In this document: piece by piece, positions 18,191 to 28,791 of the stretch
Layout: every line of letters starts with the position of its first letter
Numbering within the stretch: the stretch's first letter is position 1
Source of the DNA: Salinispirillum sp. LH 10-3-1
GTDB lineage: Bacteria; Pseudomonadota; Gammaproteobacteria; Pseudomonadales; Natronospirillaceae
DNA: 64,000 bases
Reading direction: 5' to 3'
NCBI RefSeq assembly: GCF_030643825.1
Contig: NZ_CP101717.1
Coordinates: 124,001-188,000 of the forward strand
Translations under genes and position numbers: made by a program
Notes under the pieces: generated by a model
Seen by the model: the letters and a program-made list of their open reading frames with translations, nothing else
What the model was told of the DNA's origin: nothing
Database searches by the model: none

Positions 18191-18266
18191 TCCATTCCTT
18201 GTGTTGCTTTGCGCCCGTTACCTTGGTGCGCTTACCTGATCTAAACGCCAATAGAGGGTGGTTTGA

Positions 18267-19079
18267 TCAGCGCTGACAGCTTACGCAATACACCGTACTC
18301 CGTCCAGCCATGCGGATCTCGCGCAGCGGTTCCGCACAGGTAACGCACGGCTCACCCTTGCGTCCATAGACCTTCAATTCAATACGAAAATAGCCCGCTT
18401 GCCCCGTCGCGCTGACGTAGTCACGCAGTGTAGTACCGCCCTGATCAATCGCTCGTGCTAACACCGTCTTGATGTGAGCGGTTAAACTTTCACAACGAGC
18501 CAAGCTGATGCGGTCACAGGCGCGGGTCGGGTGAATGCCGGCTTCAAACAGCGCTTCATTGGCGTAGATATTTCCTACGCCTACCACCAACGACGCATCC
18601 ATTAAGGCGGTTTTGATCGGGCCGCGACGTTTACGCAGTTGGGAGTACAGATACTCGCTCGTGAAGTCGTCACTGAGTGGTTCCGGGCCGAGCTTGGTGA
18701 TCAGTGGATGCGTGGTCCAGTCGGGTGTGTAGAGAATCGCGCCAAAACGTCGCGGGTCGCGGTAGCGAATGAGCGTACCGTCTTCCATGATCCAGTCACA
18801 ATGATCGTGTTTTTCCAGCGCTGCGCCGGTGGGCACAATACGAAACTGCCCACTCATGCCTAAATGCGCCAGTATCTGCCCCTGATCCAAGTGCAGGACC
18901 AAATACTTACTGCGCCGGGTGACGCGGTACACCGTCTGCCCGGCGACCAGATTGGGCCACTGCGGTTCGATGGGCCAACGCAGCCGAGGTTCACGCACCA
19001 GCCATTGCGACAATCGCTTGCCTTCGATGTGGGGAGCTATGCCGCGGCGGGTTGTTTCGACTTCTGGCAGTTCAGGCAT
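18267..19079 (-). CDS. mutM: formamidopyrimidine-DNA glycosylase
   Basis: Base-excision repair enzyme that removes 8-oxoguanine and formamidopyrimidines and cleaves the abasic site. 270 aa. The N-terminal catalytic Pro2-Glu3 (MPELPEVETTRRGI), the H2TH region (DASLVVGVGNIYANEALF) and a C-terminal four-Cys zinc finger (CVTC...CVSC, residues 246-269) are all present. Neighbouring rpmG and rpmB on the same strand reproduce the E. coli radC-rpmB-rpmG-mutM order. Confidence 0.97.
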   Translation of the reverse strand: MPELPEVETTRRGIAPHIEGKRLSQWLVREPRLRWPIEPQWPNLVAGQTVYRVTRRSKYLVLHLDQGQILAHLGMSGQFRIVPTGAALEKHDHCDWIMEDGTLIRYRDPRRFGAILYTPDWTTHPLITKLGPEPLSDDFTSEYLYSQLRKRRGPIKTALMDASLVVGVGNIYANEALFEAGIHPTRACDRISLARCESLTAHIKTVLARAIDQGGTTLRDYVSATGQAGYFRIELKVYGRKGEPCVTCAEPLREIRMAGRSTVYCVSCQR

Positions 19080-19231
19080 TGAATCGGATATCCTTAAAAA
19101 CCTCTTTTTCTCAATTTGGCGGAGTTAAAAAAACTCTCATGTCGAGTTTTTTGCCTAGCCAAATTTTCGCCTCTGAGGTTTTTATTGCAGTTGGTCGGTT
19201 ACAGGAACGGAAGTATAAAGCGAACGCGCAC

Positions 19232-19265
19232 AAAAAACCCGGCGAACTGACGTTGGCCGGGTTTT
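19232..19265 (-). terminator. terminator after rpmG
   Basis: AAAACCCGGC (19234-19243) pairs with GCCGGGTTTT (19256-19265) around a 12-nt loop. In the minus direction the stem runs into six U, so it ends the rpmB-rpmG transcript before mutM. It is near-symmetrical and could act in both directions. Confidence 0.8.
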
Positions 19266-19283
19266 GTAGGAGCTAAAAACCAA

Positions 19284-19442
19284 TTACTTGATTTTGGCTT
19301 CTTTGAACATTACGTGCTTACGAACCACTGGATCATACTTTTTCATTTCCAGTTTATCGGGTGTAGTACGCTTGTTCTTGTCAGTGGTATAGAAATACCC
19401 AGTACCCGCAGAGGATACCATCCGAATTTTATCGCGTGGCAT
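19284..19442 (-). CDS. rpmG: 50S ribosomal protein L33
   Basis: Small basic protein of 52 codons ([20 protein letters not shown]...) matching the zinc-free form of bacterial L33: no CxxC pairs, and a C-terminus of [13 protein letters not shown]. It lies 11 bp downstream of rpmB on the same strand, the universal rpmB-rpmG pair, and is followed by a strong terminator. Confidence 0.95.
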   Translation of the reverse strand: MPRDKIRMVSSAGTGYFYTTDKNKRTTPDKLEMKKYDPVVRKHVMFKEAKIK

Positions 19443-19453
19443 CTTAGGCCTCC

Positions 19454-19690
19454 TTAAACTTTCTCACCGCGCTTGCGCAGATCGACCAGCACCGACTCGA
19501 TGCCTTTTTTATCAATGATACGCATACCTTTTGCAGATACACGCAGTTTTACAAAGCGGTTCTCACCTTCAACCCAAAAACGGTGGGTGTGCAGGTTAGG
19601 CAGAAAACGACGTTTCGTTCTGCGCTTTGAGTGAGACACGTTGTTACCTGTTACAGGACGTTTACCTGTAACCTGACAAACTCTGGACAT
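19454..19690 (-). CDS. rpmB: 50S ribosomal protein L28
   Basis: 78-aa ribosomal protein opening [20 protein letters not shown], the L28 signature, with the conserved Lys/Arg-rich centre ([17 protein letters not shown]). GGAGGCG sits 7 nt before the start. It is the first gene of the rpmB-rpmG unit. The promoter must lie in the nearly 600-bp gap upstream, which contains two large dyads. Confidence 0.96.
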   Translation of the reverse strand: MSRVCQVTGKRPVTGNNVSHSKRRTKRRFLPNLHTHRFWVEGENRFVKLRVSAKGMRIIDKKGIESVLVDLRKRGEKV

Positions 19691-19809
19691 CTTGTATCGC
19701 CTCCGACTATGGGCTCGCCTGATTCATGCTCGGACCGCCCCAGCATGGAACGGCACGTAATCCACTTAAGGGCACATTTAAAACTACTGCGCTCGCATTG
19801 GCGGCGTTA

Positions 19810-19867
19810 AAATTCTCCTCAAAATGCTCATTTACAATAGTAAACTGCGCGTTCTCGTCGAATTTTG
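19810..19867. repeat. imperfect dyad element upstream of rpmB
   Basis: AAAATTC (19810-19816) and GAATTTT (19861-19867) form the outer arms. The core TTTAC-aata-GTAAA (19832-19845) forms the centre, extended imperfectly by GCTCA and CTGCGC. The surrounding 19691-20003 stretch has an open frame on the minus strand, but that frame runs straight through the dyad and shows no domain. I treat it as intergenic. Similar TTTACnnnnGTAAA-centred dyads occur between genes in many gammaproteobacteria; their function is unknown to me. Confidence 0.5.
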
Positions 19868-20096
19868 CCTTGCCCGTGCTTCGCTCGTGACGTTTTAAGA
19901 TGCCCCTTATGGACATACCTAATTTTGGTCGCGCGCGTTCGCTACCTTCGCAGAAGCACCCTGTGGCAATGCGCAGGGCGCGGGACCCGTTAAAAAAGAG
20001 CACGCTTTATACCAGACGGCTGTACTGATTTCAAGCAGTTATGTGGTTTATGAGCGAATGAACCACAGTGAATGGTTGAGGTCTGGGGCTGGTTGA

Positions 20097-20208
20097 GCGT
20101 TTGAGGCAGGCTCTAGGGGAAAGGGAACGTGGGAGGCAGGATGCCGACCCCGTAGCGCCCCATGGATGGGTTCAAGCGGTCCCGTCCCCTAGAGCCTGCC
20201 TCAAACGC
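20097..20208. repeat. long inverted repeat (family A), copy 1
   Basis: Two perfect 24-bp arms (20097-20120 and 20185-20208; GCGTTTGAGGCAGGCTCTAG...) flank a 64-nt centre. GGCTGG/CCAGCC outside them adds six more pairs after a 4-nt bulge. The centre contains GGATGGGTTCA (20164-20174), identical to 36507-36517 in another hairpin. It lies between radC (minus, ends 20282) and rpmB, so it could terminate radC transcription. The rest of 20004-20281 shows no gene. Confidence 0.8.
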
Positions 20209-20281
20209 CCAGCCATCACTTGGGGCGGCCCGCTGAGCGCTTTTTTAACACCGCGAGATTGAGCAAAAGTGGTTTATTACC

Positions 20282-20956
20282 TCAAAGCCAGCCGCGCTCG
20301 GCGAATGACACCGTCTCCCCACACCCCACGACAATATGATCGAGCAAGCGGATGTCGACCAAATCCAAGGCTTTTTGCAGGCGCTCAGTGATCATGCGGT
20401 CGCTGTGACTGGGTTCGGCCACGCCACTGGGGTGGTTGTGAGAGATGATTAATGCCGCCGCATTGTGCGCCAAGGCCGCTTTCACCACTTCACGCGGGTG
20501 CACCGGTGCGCTGTCGATGGTGCCCTCAAATAAGGGTTCAAAGGCCAGCAGGCGGTGTTGGTTGTCAAGAAATAGGGCGGCAAAGCACTCGCGGGGTCGG
20601 TGTTGCAACTGGGCCTGTAGGTAGGACTTCACGTGTTCGGGTTGGGTGAACACGGGAGCTTCGTTTAAGCCTTGCTGCAAATATCGGCGCGCCATTTCCA
20701 GCACTGCACTCAGTTGGGCGAACTTCGCATCACCCAATCCGGGACTGGCGCAGAACGCCGTGCGGCTCAATTGCAGAATGCTTCCGAGGGAACCATGTTG
20801 ATGGATCAAAGTCCTAGCAAGGTCGACGGCACTCAAGCCGGGCAGGCCGGTGCGCAGGAAGATGGCCAGGAGTTCAGCGTCAGACAGGGCGGCAGCGCCA
20901 ACCGAAAGTAATTTTTCCCGTGGGCGGTCGCCCTCGGGCCAGCTTTTTATAGACAT
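20282..20956 (-). CDS. radC: RadC family JAB-domain protein
   Basis: 224-aa RadC/YicR protein. A short N-terminal helix-hairpin region ([28 protein letters not shown]) is followed by a JAB1/MPN-type metallo domain with the motif [14 protein letters not shown] (His-x-His...Asp). RadC was once linked to recombination repair, but the cellular role remains unclear. The frame is open much further upstream, to 21259, but that extension overlaps divergent coaBC. I chose the ATG at 20956, which begins [16 protein letters not shown], the conserved start. It is divergent from coaBC, as in many relatives. Confidence 0.92.
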   Translation of the reverse strand: MSIKSWPEGDRPREKLLSVGAAALSDAELLAIFLRTGLPGLSAVDLARTLIHQHGSLGSILQLSRTAFCASPGLGDAKFAQLSAVLEMARRYLQQGLNEAPVFTQPEHVKSYLQAQLQHRPRECFAALFLDNQHRLLAFEPLFEGTIDSAPVHPREVVKAALAHNAAALIISHNHPSGVAEPSHSDRMITERLQKALDLVDIRLLDHIVVGCGETVSFAERGWL

Positions 20957-21034
20957 TTCGCGTATCCTTATCGAAATAGTATCCTTCTGCCCGTATTGTT
21001 GAATTCGGGTGCGCGCAGTGCAAGAGGAAACAGC

Positions 21035-22237
21035 ATGAAATTGCACGGAAAACACATTTTGCTGGGTGTCAGTGGTGGCATTGCAGCTTATAAGAGTGCT
21101 GAACTGGCGCGCGGGCTGATCAAGGCCGGTGCCGAGGTGCAGGTGATCCTGACCGCGGGTGCAGAAGCCTTTATTACGCCGCTGACGTTTCAGGCGCTGA
21201 CCGGTCGTGCCGTGCGCACCGAATTGCTCGATGAAACGGCTGAGCAAGGCATGGGGCATATTGAATTGGCGCGCTGGGCGGATTTGATTCTGCTCGCGCC
21301 CGCTACGGCGAACCTCTTGGCGCGTTTGAATGCCGGGATGGCAGATGATTTGTTAACCACCGTTGTCTTGGCCAGCAAGGCGCCCTTGGCCATTGCACCG
21401 GCCATGAATCAGCAGATGTGGGCCAATGTAGCGACCCAACGTAACATAAAGGCACTGACCGACTTGTATCAGCCACTGTGGTTGGGCCCGGACTCTGGAG
21501 AACAGGCCTGTGGCGATGTGGGTGCGGGGCGCATGATGGAGCCCGATGCCATCGTGGCTCAGCTCGAACAGCAGGCTACGGCTTCCGGCGCATGGCAGGG
21601 AAAGAAGGTGGTAATAACCGCCGGGCCGACACGGGAAGCCGTTGACCCGGTGCGTTACCTGACCAATCACAGCTCTGGCAAGATGGGCTATGCCTTGGCC
21701 GCGGAAGCTGCACGCCAAGGCGCTGAGGTGGTGTTGATCAGCGGCCCCGTTAATTTGCCTACGCCTGCCGGCGTAAGGCGTATCGACGTTATTTCGGCGC
21801 GTGATATGGCGGCGGCGGCCGAAGAATATGCGCCTGCGACCGATCTCTTTATTGGCGCAGCGGCGGTGGCCGATTATCATGTGGTCAATACGTCCAACCA
21901 AAAGCACAAGAAGCAGGCGTCTGATCAGGCTTGGACACTGCAGTTGGCAGAGAATCCAGATATTATTCAGGGCGTGGCGCAGCATAAGCGTCGTCCAACG
22001 ACCGTAGTGGGCTTTGCCGCTGAAACCACAGACGTTGAGCAGTATGCGCGTGATAAACTGGCGCGCAAAAATCTAGACTGGATTGTCGCCAATGACGTCA
22101 GTCGTACCGACATCGGCTTCAACAGTGATGACAATCAGGTGGTGGTGTTCGGGCGCAATGGGCTGCGCTCGGATCTGCCACAGCAAAGCAAGACACAACT
22201 CGCCAGTGCACTGCTGGCTTTGTTTACTAAGGATTGA
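21035..22237 (+). CDS. coaBC: bifunctional phosphopantothenoylcysteine synthetase/decarboxylase
   Basis: Carries out two successive steps of coenzyme A synthesis. The N-terminal flavoprotein CoaC decarboxylates phosphopantothenoylcysteine ([18 protein letters not shown] near 120-127). The C-terminal CoaB, which uses CTP, makes the precursor ([25 protein letters not shown]). 400 aa from the ATG at 21035, which has AGAGGAAA upstream; the frame extends 13 codons further without a ribosome site. dut follows after 3 bp, a conserved pairing. Confidence 0.96.
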   Translation: MKLHGKHILLGVSGGIAAYKSAELARGLIKAGAEVQVILTAGAEAFITPLTFQALTGRAVRTELLDETAEQGMGHIELARWADLILLAPATANLLARLNAGMADDLLTTVVLASKAPLAIAPAMNQQMWANVATQRNIKALTDLYQPLWLGPDSGEQACGDVGAGRMMEPDAIVAQLEQQATASGAWQGKKVVITAGPTREAVDPVRYLTNHSSGKMGYALAAEAARQGAEVVLISGPVNLPTPAGVRRIDVISARDMAAAAEEYAPATDLFIGAAAVADYHVVNTSNQKHKKQASDQAWTLQLAENPDIIQGVAQHKRRPTTVVGFAAETTDVEQYARDKLARKNLDWIVANDVSRTDIGFNSDDNQVVVFGRNGLRSDLPQQSKTQLASALLALFTKD

Positions 22238-22240
22238 ACG

Positions 22241-23641
<1,401 letters not shown>

Positions 23642-23642
<1 letters not shown>

Positions 23643-24253
23643 TGACGACCAAAGGCCTTTCACGCAAGGAACAGATACTGCAGGCGCTGGCGGAGATGCT
23701 GGAGCAGGGTGCGGGCAACAAGATCACCACCGCCAAGTTGGCGGAACGAGTCGGGGTGTCCGAGGCGGCGTTGTATCGCCACTTTCCCAGCAAGGCAAAG
23801 ATGTTTGAGGGACTGATTGAGTTCATTGAAGAGACTATCTTCACTCGCATCAATCGAATTTTGGCTGAAGAGCCGCGTGCCGTGGCGCGTTGTTACGCGG
23901 TATTGAGCCTGTTGTTGGCTTTCGCCGAGCGTAACCCCGGTATGAGCCGGATTATGGTGGGCGATGCGTTAGCGGGCGAAGTGGACCGTCTGCGCCAACG
24001 CGTGGCGCAGTTTTTTGACCGCGTTGAATTGCAGCTTAAGCAAATCATTCGTGAGTCCGGCTTGGCCGAAGAGTTGTACACGCCCATCGAACCAGCGCTG
24101 GTAGCGAATTTGTTGTTGGCCGTGGTGGAAGGGCGCATTGCGCAGTTTGTGCGCAGCCAGTTTGAGAAGCCGCCCACGGCGGGTTGGGATGATCAGTGGC
24201 CGGTATTGTCGGGCGCTATTTTTGGTGTCGTACCCCAGACAGATGAGGTGTAA
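23642..24253 (+). CDS. slmA: nucleoid occlusion factor SlmA
   Basis: 203-aa TetR-family DNA-binding protein that, bound to chromosomal sites, prevents FtsZ ring assembly over the nucleoid. The helix-turn-helix reads [30 protein letters not shown] (about 28-57), and the SlmA-type body [16 protein letters not shown] follows. The start overlaps the argB stop (ATGA arrangement) and argC follows within 4 bp, so a division regulator is embedded in an arginine operon. In Enterobacteria slmA sits between dut and pyrE, the same neighbourhood. Confidence 0.93.
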
Positions 24254-24256
24254 GTA

Positions 24257-25207
24257 ATGGTTAAGGTATTTGTCGACGGGCAAGAAGGCACAACGGGTCT
24301 GCAGATTAAAGAGCGTCTGGATAGACACCCCGACGTACAATTGCTGGAAATTGATCCCAATGAGCGTAAGAACACGGCTGCTCGTCAGGCGTTATTGAAC
24401 GAAGCCGATGTGGCGTTTTTGTGTTTGCCGGATGCTGCTGCGAAAGAATCAGCGGCGTTAGTAACCAATCCGGATACTCGTCTGATTGACGCCAGCACGG
24501 CGCACCGCACCGACCCTGATTGGGTATACGGCTTGCCAGAAATCAGCCCGGAGCAACGTCAGCGCATCGCCCAAAGCACGCGTGTGTCTAACCCCGGCTG
24601 TCACGCCACCGGCTTTAATTTGCTGGTGGCACCGTTGGTAGCACGCGGTTTGTTGCACCCATCGTCGCCCTTAAGTTGTCAGTCGCTGACTGGGTACAGT
24701 GGTGGCGGTAAAGCCTTGATAGCCACCTACGAAGACGCCGACGAGGCAACGCGTGCGCGCTTGCTGGGCCCGTCGCACTATGGCTTGTCATTGAACCATA
24801 AGCACCTGCCTGAGATGCAGAACGTCTGTGGCTTGGCGTTACCGCCGGTGTTTACGCCCGTCGTTGGGCCGTTCTACAAGGGCATGGTGGTGACGGTGCC
24901 TTTGCACGCTGCCCAGTTGATGATGGAGCAGCGTGATGCCGCCAGCGTACGCGACGCCCTGGCCGAGCACTACGCTGACAGCCACTTCGTTGAAGTGATG
25001 CCTTATGACGCCGCAGGCGGCGTTGATGGCGGATTCCTGAATCCGCAGGCGGCGAACGATACCAACCGGAATGAGATCTTTGTGTTCGGCAGCGATCAGC
25101 GTATTTTGCTGGTGTCGCGTTTGGACAATCTCGGCAAGGGGGCGTCTGGTGCGGCGGTGCAGAATATGAACATTATGTTGGGGTTGTCGGAAGATACCTC
25201 ACTGTAG
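24257..25207 (+). CDS. argC: N-acetyl-gamma-glutamyl-phosphate reductase, type 2
   Basis: NADPH-dependent reductase of arginine synthesis, the step after ArgB. 316 aa with the short-form N-terminus MVKVFVDGQEGTTGLQIKERL and the catalytic Cys115 in SNPGCHATGF. The sequence pattern (SLTGYSGGGKALIATYE, LNHKHLPEM) is that of the AGPR type 2 subfamily rather than the longer E. coli-type enzyme. It is the last gene of a run from coaBC. A hairpin between it and the convergent membrane-protein gene follows. Confidence 0.93.
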   Translation: MVKVFVDGQEGTTGLQIKERLDRHPDVQLLEIDPNERKNTAARQALLNEADVAFLCLPDAAAKESAALVTNPDTRLIDASTAHRTDPDWVYGLPEISPEQRQRIAQSTRVSNPGCHATGFNLLVAPLVARGLLHPSSPLSCQSLTGYSGGGKALIATYEDADEATRARLLGPSHYGLSLNHKHLPEMQNVCGLALPPVFTPVVGPFYKGMVVTVPLHAAQLMMEQRDAASVRDALAEHYADSHFVEVMPYDAAGGVDGGFLNPQAANDTNRNEIFVFGSDQRILLVSRLDNLGKGASGAAVQNMNIMLGLSEDTSL

Positions 25208-25235
25208 GGCGGAGCATCCTCCGTTTAGGTCCTTA

Positions 25236-25313
25236 GTAGGCTCTAGGGTGTATGCCTCCGGCGCTCCACGGCAGGCCGGGAGTCGCGCCTTGAGGCATAC
25301 TCCCTGCGCCTAC
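25236..25313. repeat. long inverted repeat (family A-like), argC/TVP38 junction
   Basis: Arms 25236-25263 and 25286-25313 pair imperfectly: GTAGGC, the AGGG region and ATGCCTC match, while neighbouring bases differ. The left arm contains AGGCTCTAGGG, shared with the 20097 repeat. It lies between convergent genes, its right arm overlapping the stop codon of the TVP38 gene, so it probably serves as a two-way terminator. A small hairpin, CGGAG/CTCCG, precedes it at about 25210. Confidence 0.65.
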
Positions 25314-26008
25314 CCTTGCTTGACGGATTTCGCTTCACTCGACCGGCGTTTCAACCACTGCACCAGCTTGTTGGCGACCAACGGGAATACGCCGATCAAG
25401 GCGAAGGACAGCAAGAGCGTTGGCGATGCAATGCCGCTGAGCGAATCGATTTGCGCCAACTGCGTACCCGCATTCACGTACACCGCTGTGCCAGCAAGCA
25501 TCCCCACCTGACTCACCCAGTAGAATGTCCAGACCCGCAAGCCGGTCAGACCCATCAGCAAATTAATCACAAAAAACGGAAACAGCGGCACCAGGCGCAG
25601 GGTGAACAGATAAAAGGCCCCATCGCGATGAATGCCATTGTTAATGGCGTCCAGTTGGCGCGGAAAGCGCTGCTGTAAGCTGTCTTGAAACAAGAAGCGC
25701 GCCACCAGAAACGCCAAGGTAGCCCCGATGGTGCTGGCGAACGACACGGCAACTAAGCCCGTCGCCAGGCCGAACACCGCCCCGCCCGCTAGGGTCATGA
25801 TGGCCGCGCCGGGTAACGACAATGCCGCCATCACGATGTAGATCAGCATATAGAGCGCTATCGTCAGGGCGCGGTTCGCTTCATAGAACGCATTCAGTTG
25901 GTCTTGTTGGGCTTTCAAATAGGCTAGATTGAAGTACTGGCCGAGATCAAACAGAAAATAGGCACCGATGGCACAAGCGATCACGGCAAAGAGGACGAGC
26001 TTTTTCAT
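25310..26008 (-). CDS. TVP38/TMEM64 (SNARE-associated/DedA-like) membrane protein
   Basis: 232-aa inner-membrane protein with about six hydrophobic segments and the core SLPGAAIMTLAGGAVFGLATGLV followed by LRLVPLFPFFVINLLMGLTGLRVWTFYWVSQVG, the VTT-domain pattern. Eukaryotic and bacterial relatives are lipid scramblases or transporters. The bacterial substrate here is not known. AGGAA precedes the ATG. It is not part of an obvious operon; pyrE lies upstream on the same strand but is separated by a 25-bp-arm hairpin. Confidence 0.85.
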   Translation of the reverse strand: MKKLVLFAVIACAIGAYFLFDLGQYFNLAYLKAQQDQLNAFYEANRALTIALYMLIYIVMAALSLPGAAIMTLAGGAVFGLATGLVAVSFASTIGATLAFLVARFLFQDSLQQRFPRQLDAINNGIHRDGAFYLFTLRLVPLFPFFVINLLMGLTGLRVWTFYWVSQVGMLAGTAVYVNAGTQLAQIDSLSGIASPTLLLSFALIGVFPLVANKLVQWLKRRSSEAKSVKQG

Positions 26009-26089
26009 GGAAGGTTCCTAATAAGTTGCTTCCTCTAAGAGTGCAGACAAAGAGAAAAGTTCCCATCCTCGGTAGACGTTATCCATAAC

Positions 26090-26150
26090 TTCGGCCAGAG
26101 GGCTGGCCTCCTACGGGTGGTTCTTGTAGGAGGCCAGCCCTCTGGCCGAA
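26090..26150 (-). terminator. long inverted repeat (family B), copy 1, after pyrE
   Basis: Perfect 25-bp arms (26090-26114 and 26126-26150) beginning TTCGGCCAGAGGGC, with an 11-nt loop, end 6 bp from the pyrE stop codon. The same outer arm occurs at 59381-59431 just after acs. Both copies follow a minus-strand gene end. There is no U-tract, so it is either a repeat-type terminator or an mRNA-end stabiliser. Confidence 0.75.
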
Positions 26151-26156
26151 TCGGCT

Positions 26157-26801
26157 CTAAATACCGTATTTATCCCGATAAGCCTGCACCGCCGCTAAAT
26201 GCTCGGCCATGCCCGTTTGCTCTTGCAAGAACGCCAGCAAGTCGTTGAGCGTCACAATGGATACGACGGGTACGCCGTAATCGGTTTCTATTTCCTGAAT
26301 GGCGGAACGCTCGCCTTTACCACGTTCTTGGCGGTCCAACGCCACCAGTACACCACTGAGGCGGGCTTCCGGATAAGCGGCGATGATGTCCATCACTTCA
26401 CGAATCGCTGTGCCGGCGGTAATCACGTCGTCGATGATGACGGTATTGCCCTGCAGCGGTGCGCCAACCAAGCTGCCACCTTCTCCGTGGTCTTTCTTCT
26501 CTTTGCGGTTAAACACATACGGCGTATTCACATGATGATTGCGATACAGCGCAATGCTGGTGGCGCTCGCCAGTGGGATGCCTTTGTAAGCCGGGCCAAA
26601 CAATAAATCGTATTTCAGGCCGCTGTTTTGCAGCGCAGCAGCGTAGAAATCGCCCAGTCGGCTAAGGTCTTCGCCGGTTTGAAACAAGCCCGCATTGAAG
26701 AAGTAGGGGCTCGTACGGCCGGATTTCAAGGTAAATTCGCCAAAACGCAGTACGCCACGTTGGAGAGCAAATTCGATAAAGTCGCGTTGGTAGGTTTGCA
26801 T
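26157..26801 (-). CDS. pyrE: orotate phosphoribosyltransferase
   Basis: Joins orotate to PRPP to form OMP in pyrimidine synthesis. 214 aa with the PRPP-binding loop [16 protein letters not shown] and the flexible loop [14 protein letters not shown]. It is divergent from crc across 213 bp, the arrangement found in Pseudomonas. The gene ends in a strong inverted repeat. Confidence 0.96.
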   Translation of the reverse strand: MQTYQRDFIEFALQRGVLRFGEFTLKSGRTSPYFFNAGLFQTGEDLSRLGDFYAAALQNSGLKYDLLFGPAYKGIPLASATSIALYRNHHVNTPYVFNRKEKKDHGEGGSLVGAPLQGNTVIIDDVITAGTAIREVMDIIAAYPEARLSGVLVALDRQERGKGERSAIQEIETDYGVPVVSIVTLNDLLAFLQEQTGMAEHLAAVQAYRDKYGI

Positions 26802-26919
26802 TGCTGATGGGTCCGTATTAACTTGCTGAGAGAGGCAGCAGACTGTATGAATCCGTGTTTATGTTCTGCCTCTGAAGAGTAAGGTTTGGGTTTACTGAAC
26901 ACAGACAGTATAAACGCTT

Positions 26920-26948
26920 GTGACAATGGGTGGCGAGCAGCTTACAAT
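26920..26948 (+). promoter_or_regulatory. candidate sigma-70 promoter of crc
   Basis: GTGACA (26920-26925), a 17-bp spacer and TACAAT (26943-26948); each hexamer matches consensus at five of six positions. The start codon of crc is 67 bp downstream. Confidence 0.55.
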
Positions 26949-27014
26949 ACACCATAACAGCGCTGCTTTCAGTGTACACGCCTCTAACAAGAAATGGGTT
27001 CCTTAGGTAATTGC

Positions 27015-27779
27015 ATGAAAATTGTCAGTATCAACGTCAATGGATTGGTGAACGCAGCTGATCGCGGTTTCGTGCATTGGCTAGAGCACTCTGATGTTGA
27101 CGTAGTGTGTGTACAAGACATTCGAATCCGCGAACGCGACATCCCTGATCATTTGATGGAAGTGCCGGGTTATCACGCGTTCTTTTTTGATGCCGACGAT
27201 CCAGCACAAGGTGGGGTTGGCATCTATGCCAAAGAAATGCCCAAAGCGGTGATTCGTGGGTTAGGCTTCCCGCAGTGCGATATGGAAGGCCGCTTTTTGC
27301 AGGCTGATTTTGAGAAGTTCAGTATCTGCTCGGTGCTCTTTCCGCGTGTGACCGCGGACGATGAGGATGAGCAAGAGCTGAAATTTCAGTTCATGGAAAG
27401 CTTCTTGAACCATTTGAAGAAAACCCGTCGCAAGCGCCGTGAGTTTATCTTTGCGGGCACCTTCCATATTGCCCACCGTACTATTGATTTGGGCAACTGG
27501 CAGGATTATCAACGGTCGTCTGGCTTCCTGCCGGAAGAGCGCGCTTGGATGGATCAGGTATTTGGTCCCTTGGGCTATGTTGATGCCTTCCGTTTGGTCA
27601 ACCGTCGTGAGAAACAGCATACTTGGTGGCCGTATGACGAAGCGCAGCGCAATGGTTTGCGCTTGGATTATCAGATCATCACACCGAATCTGGCTGACTA
27701 CGTCTTCGAGACCCGTATCATAACTGAGCCACGGGTATCGCCACATTGCCTGTTGGAAGTCGATTACGATCTCGACTGA
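27015..27779 (+). CDS. crc: catabolite repression control protein Crc
   Basis: 254-aa protein with the exonuclease-endonuclease-phosphatase fold of ExoIII (MKIVSINVNGLVNAA, DVVCVQDIR). Two catalytic motifs are degenerate: the usual GDFN position reads AGTFHIAH, and the terminal SDH position reads SPHCLLEVDYD. This is the pattern of Crc, which in Pseudomonas has no nuclease activity and works with Hfq to block translation of catabolic mRNAs. Position next to pyrE supports Crc over a real nuclease. I chose the ATG at 27015, preceded by TTAGG, over an in-frame ATG at 26994. Confidence 0.88.
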   Translation: MKIVSINVNGLVNAADRGFVHWLEHSDVDVVCVQDIRIRERDIPDHLMEVPGYHAFFFDADDPAQGGVGIYAKEMPKAVIRGLGFPQCDMEGRFLQADFEKFSICSVLFPRVTADDEDEQELKFQFMESFLNHLKKTRRKRREFIFAGTFHIAHRTIDLGNWQDYQRSSGFLPEERAWMDQVFGPLGYVDAFRLVNRREKQHTWWPYDEAQRNGLRLDYQIITPNLADYVFETRIITEPRVSPHCLLEVDYDLD

Positions 27780-27935
27780 TCAGTGTCTGTAGGCCGTGTG
27801 TTGAAATATTGTGTATTTCGCACACAATGGCTGGCATGGGGGGGTAAAACTCTCCATAATTGCGCCCCCAATTATTGCCGCGCCATAAAAAAGCGCAGCG
27901 CAGATACACCCTGAGGTCCGGAGGGCACGTGAAGA

Positions 27936-28736
27936 ATGGAAAAATTGCGACTGCATGGTTTCAATAACCTAACCAAGTCACTCAGCTTCAATATCTATGA
28001 TATTGCTTATGCTAAGACAGAACGTCATCGTCAGGAATACATTGAATACATCGATGAACTGTATAATGCAGATCGCCTGACGGCTATTCTTGAGCAGGTG
28101 ACCGAGATCATCGGTGCCAATGTTTTGAACATCGCCCGTCAGGACTACGAACCTGAGGGTGCGAGTGTCACCATTCTGATCGCCGAACACCCCGTAGATC
28201 CCACACCGGAAGAGATGACGGCGACGCCTGGCCCATTGCCGGAGTCCGTCGTGGGTCACCTGGACAAGAGTCACATTACAGTACACACGTACCCAGAAAG
28301 TGACCCGGACAGTGGCATCAGCACCTTCCGCGCCGATATCGATGTATCGACTTGCGGTTTGATTTCACCGCTCAAGGCGCTGAACTTTCTGATTCACTCG
28401 TTTGATTCTGACATCGTGATCATGGATTACCGCGTGCGTGGTTTTACCCGCATGGAAGACGGTAAGAAGATCTACATCGACCATGAAATTAATTCGATTC
28501 AGAATTACATGGATGCGGACACCAAAGAAAAGTTCGAGATGATCGACGTGAACGTCTATCAGGAAAACATCTTTCATACGAAAATGATGATGAAAAATTT
28601 CGACATTGAACAATATTTATTCGGTGCCGGGTCGAACGAATTTGAAGAAGACGAGTTGGCTGAGATTCAGCGTCGCTTACACAAAGAAATGCAGGAGATT
28701 TTCTACTCCCGCAATCTCAGTGACGGTCCACGCTGA
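27936..28736 (+). CDS. speD: S-adenosylmethionine decarboxylase proenzyme
   Basis: Makes decarboxylated SAM, the aminopropyl donor for spermidine. The 266-aa chain is of the E. coli class. It is self-cleaved at Lys111-Ser112 in [13 protein letters not shown], where the serine becomes the pyruvoyl cofactor. GGAGGG lies upstream. A hairpin ATTGTGT/ACACAAT (27808-27828) in the crc-speD gap may end the crc message. The speD transcript ends in a clear terminator. Confidence 0.95.
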   Translation: MEKLRLHGFNNLTKSLSFNIYDIAYAKTERHRQEYIEYIDELYNADRLTAILEQVTEIIGANVLNIARQDYEPEGASVTILIAEHPVDPTPEEMTATPGPLPESVVGHLDKSHITVHTYPESDPDSGISTFRADIDVSTCGLISPLKALNFLIHSFDSDIVIMDYRVRGFTRMEDGKKIYIDHEINSIQNYMDADTKEKFEMIDVNVYQENIFHTKMMMKNFDIEQYLFGAGSNEFEEDELAEIQRRLHKEMQEIFYSRNLSDGPR

Positions 28737-28756
28737 CCCTGGTACAGGGAGCATTA

Positions 28757-28785
28757 AAGAAGCCCGCAGCAGCGGGCTTCTTTTT
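28757..28785 (+). terminator. terminator after speD
   Basis: GAAGCCCGC-agca-GCGGGCTTC (28759-28780) followed by TTTTT, 22 bp after the speD stop. An A-rich run on its left could also serve the convergent short frame at 28792. Confidence 0.9.
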
Positions 28786-28791
28786 GTCTGG

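Noticed and set aside
19707-20003. 98-codon minus-strand frame between rpmB and radC
   Set aside because: No domain, no ribosome site, and it passes through a dyad element; treated as intergenic.
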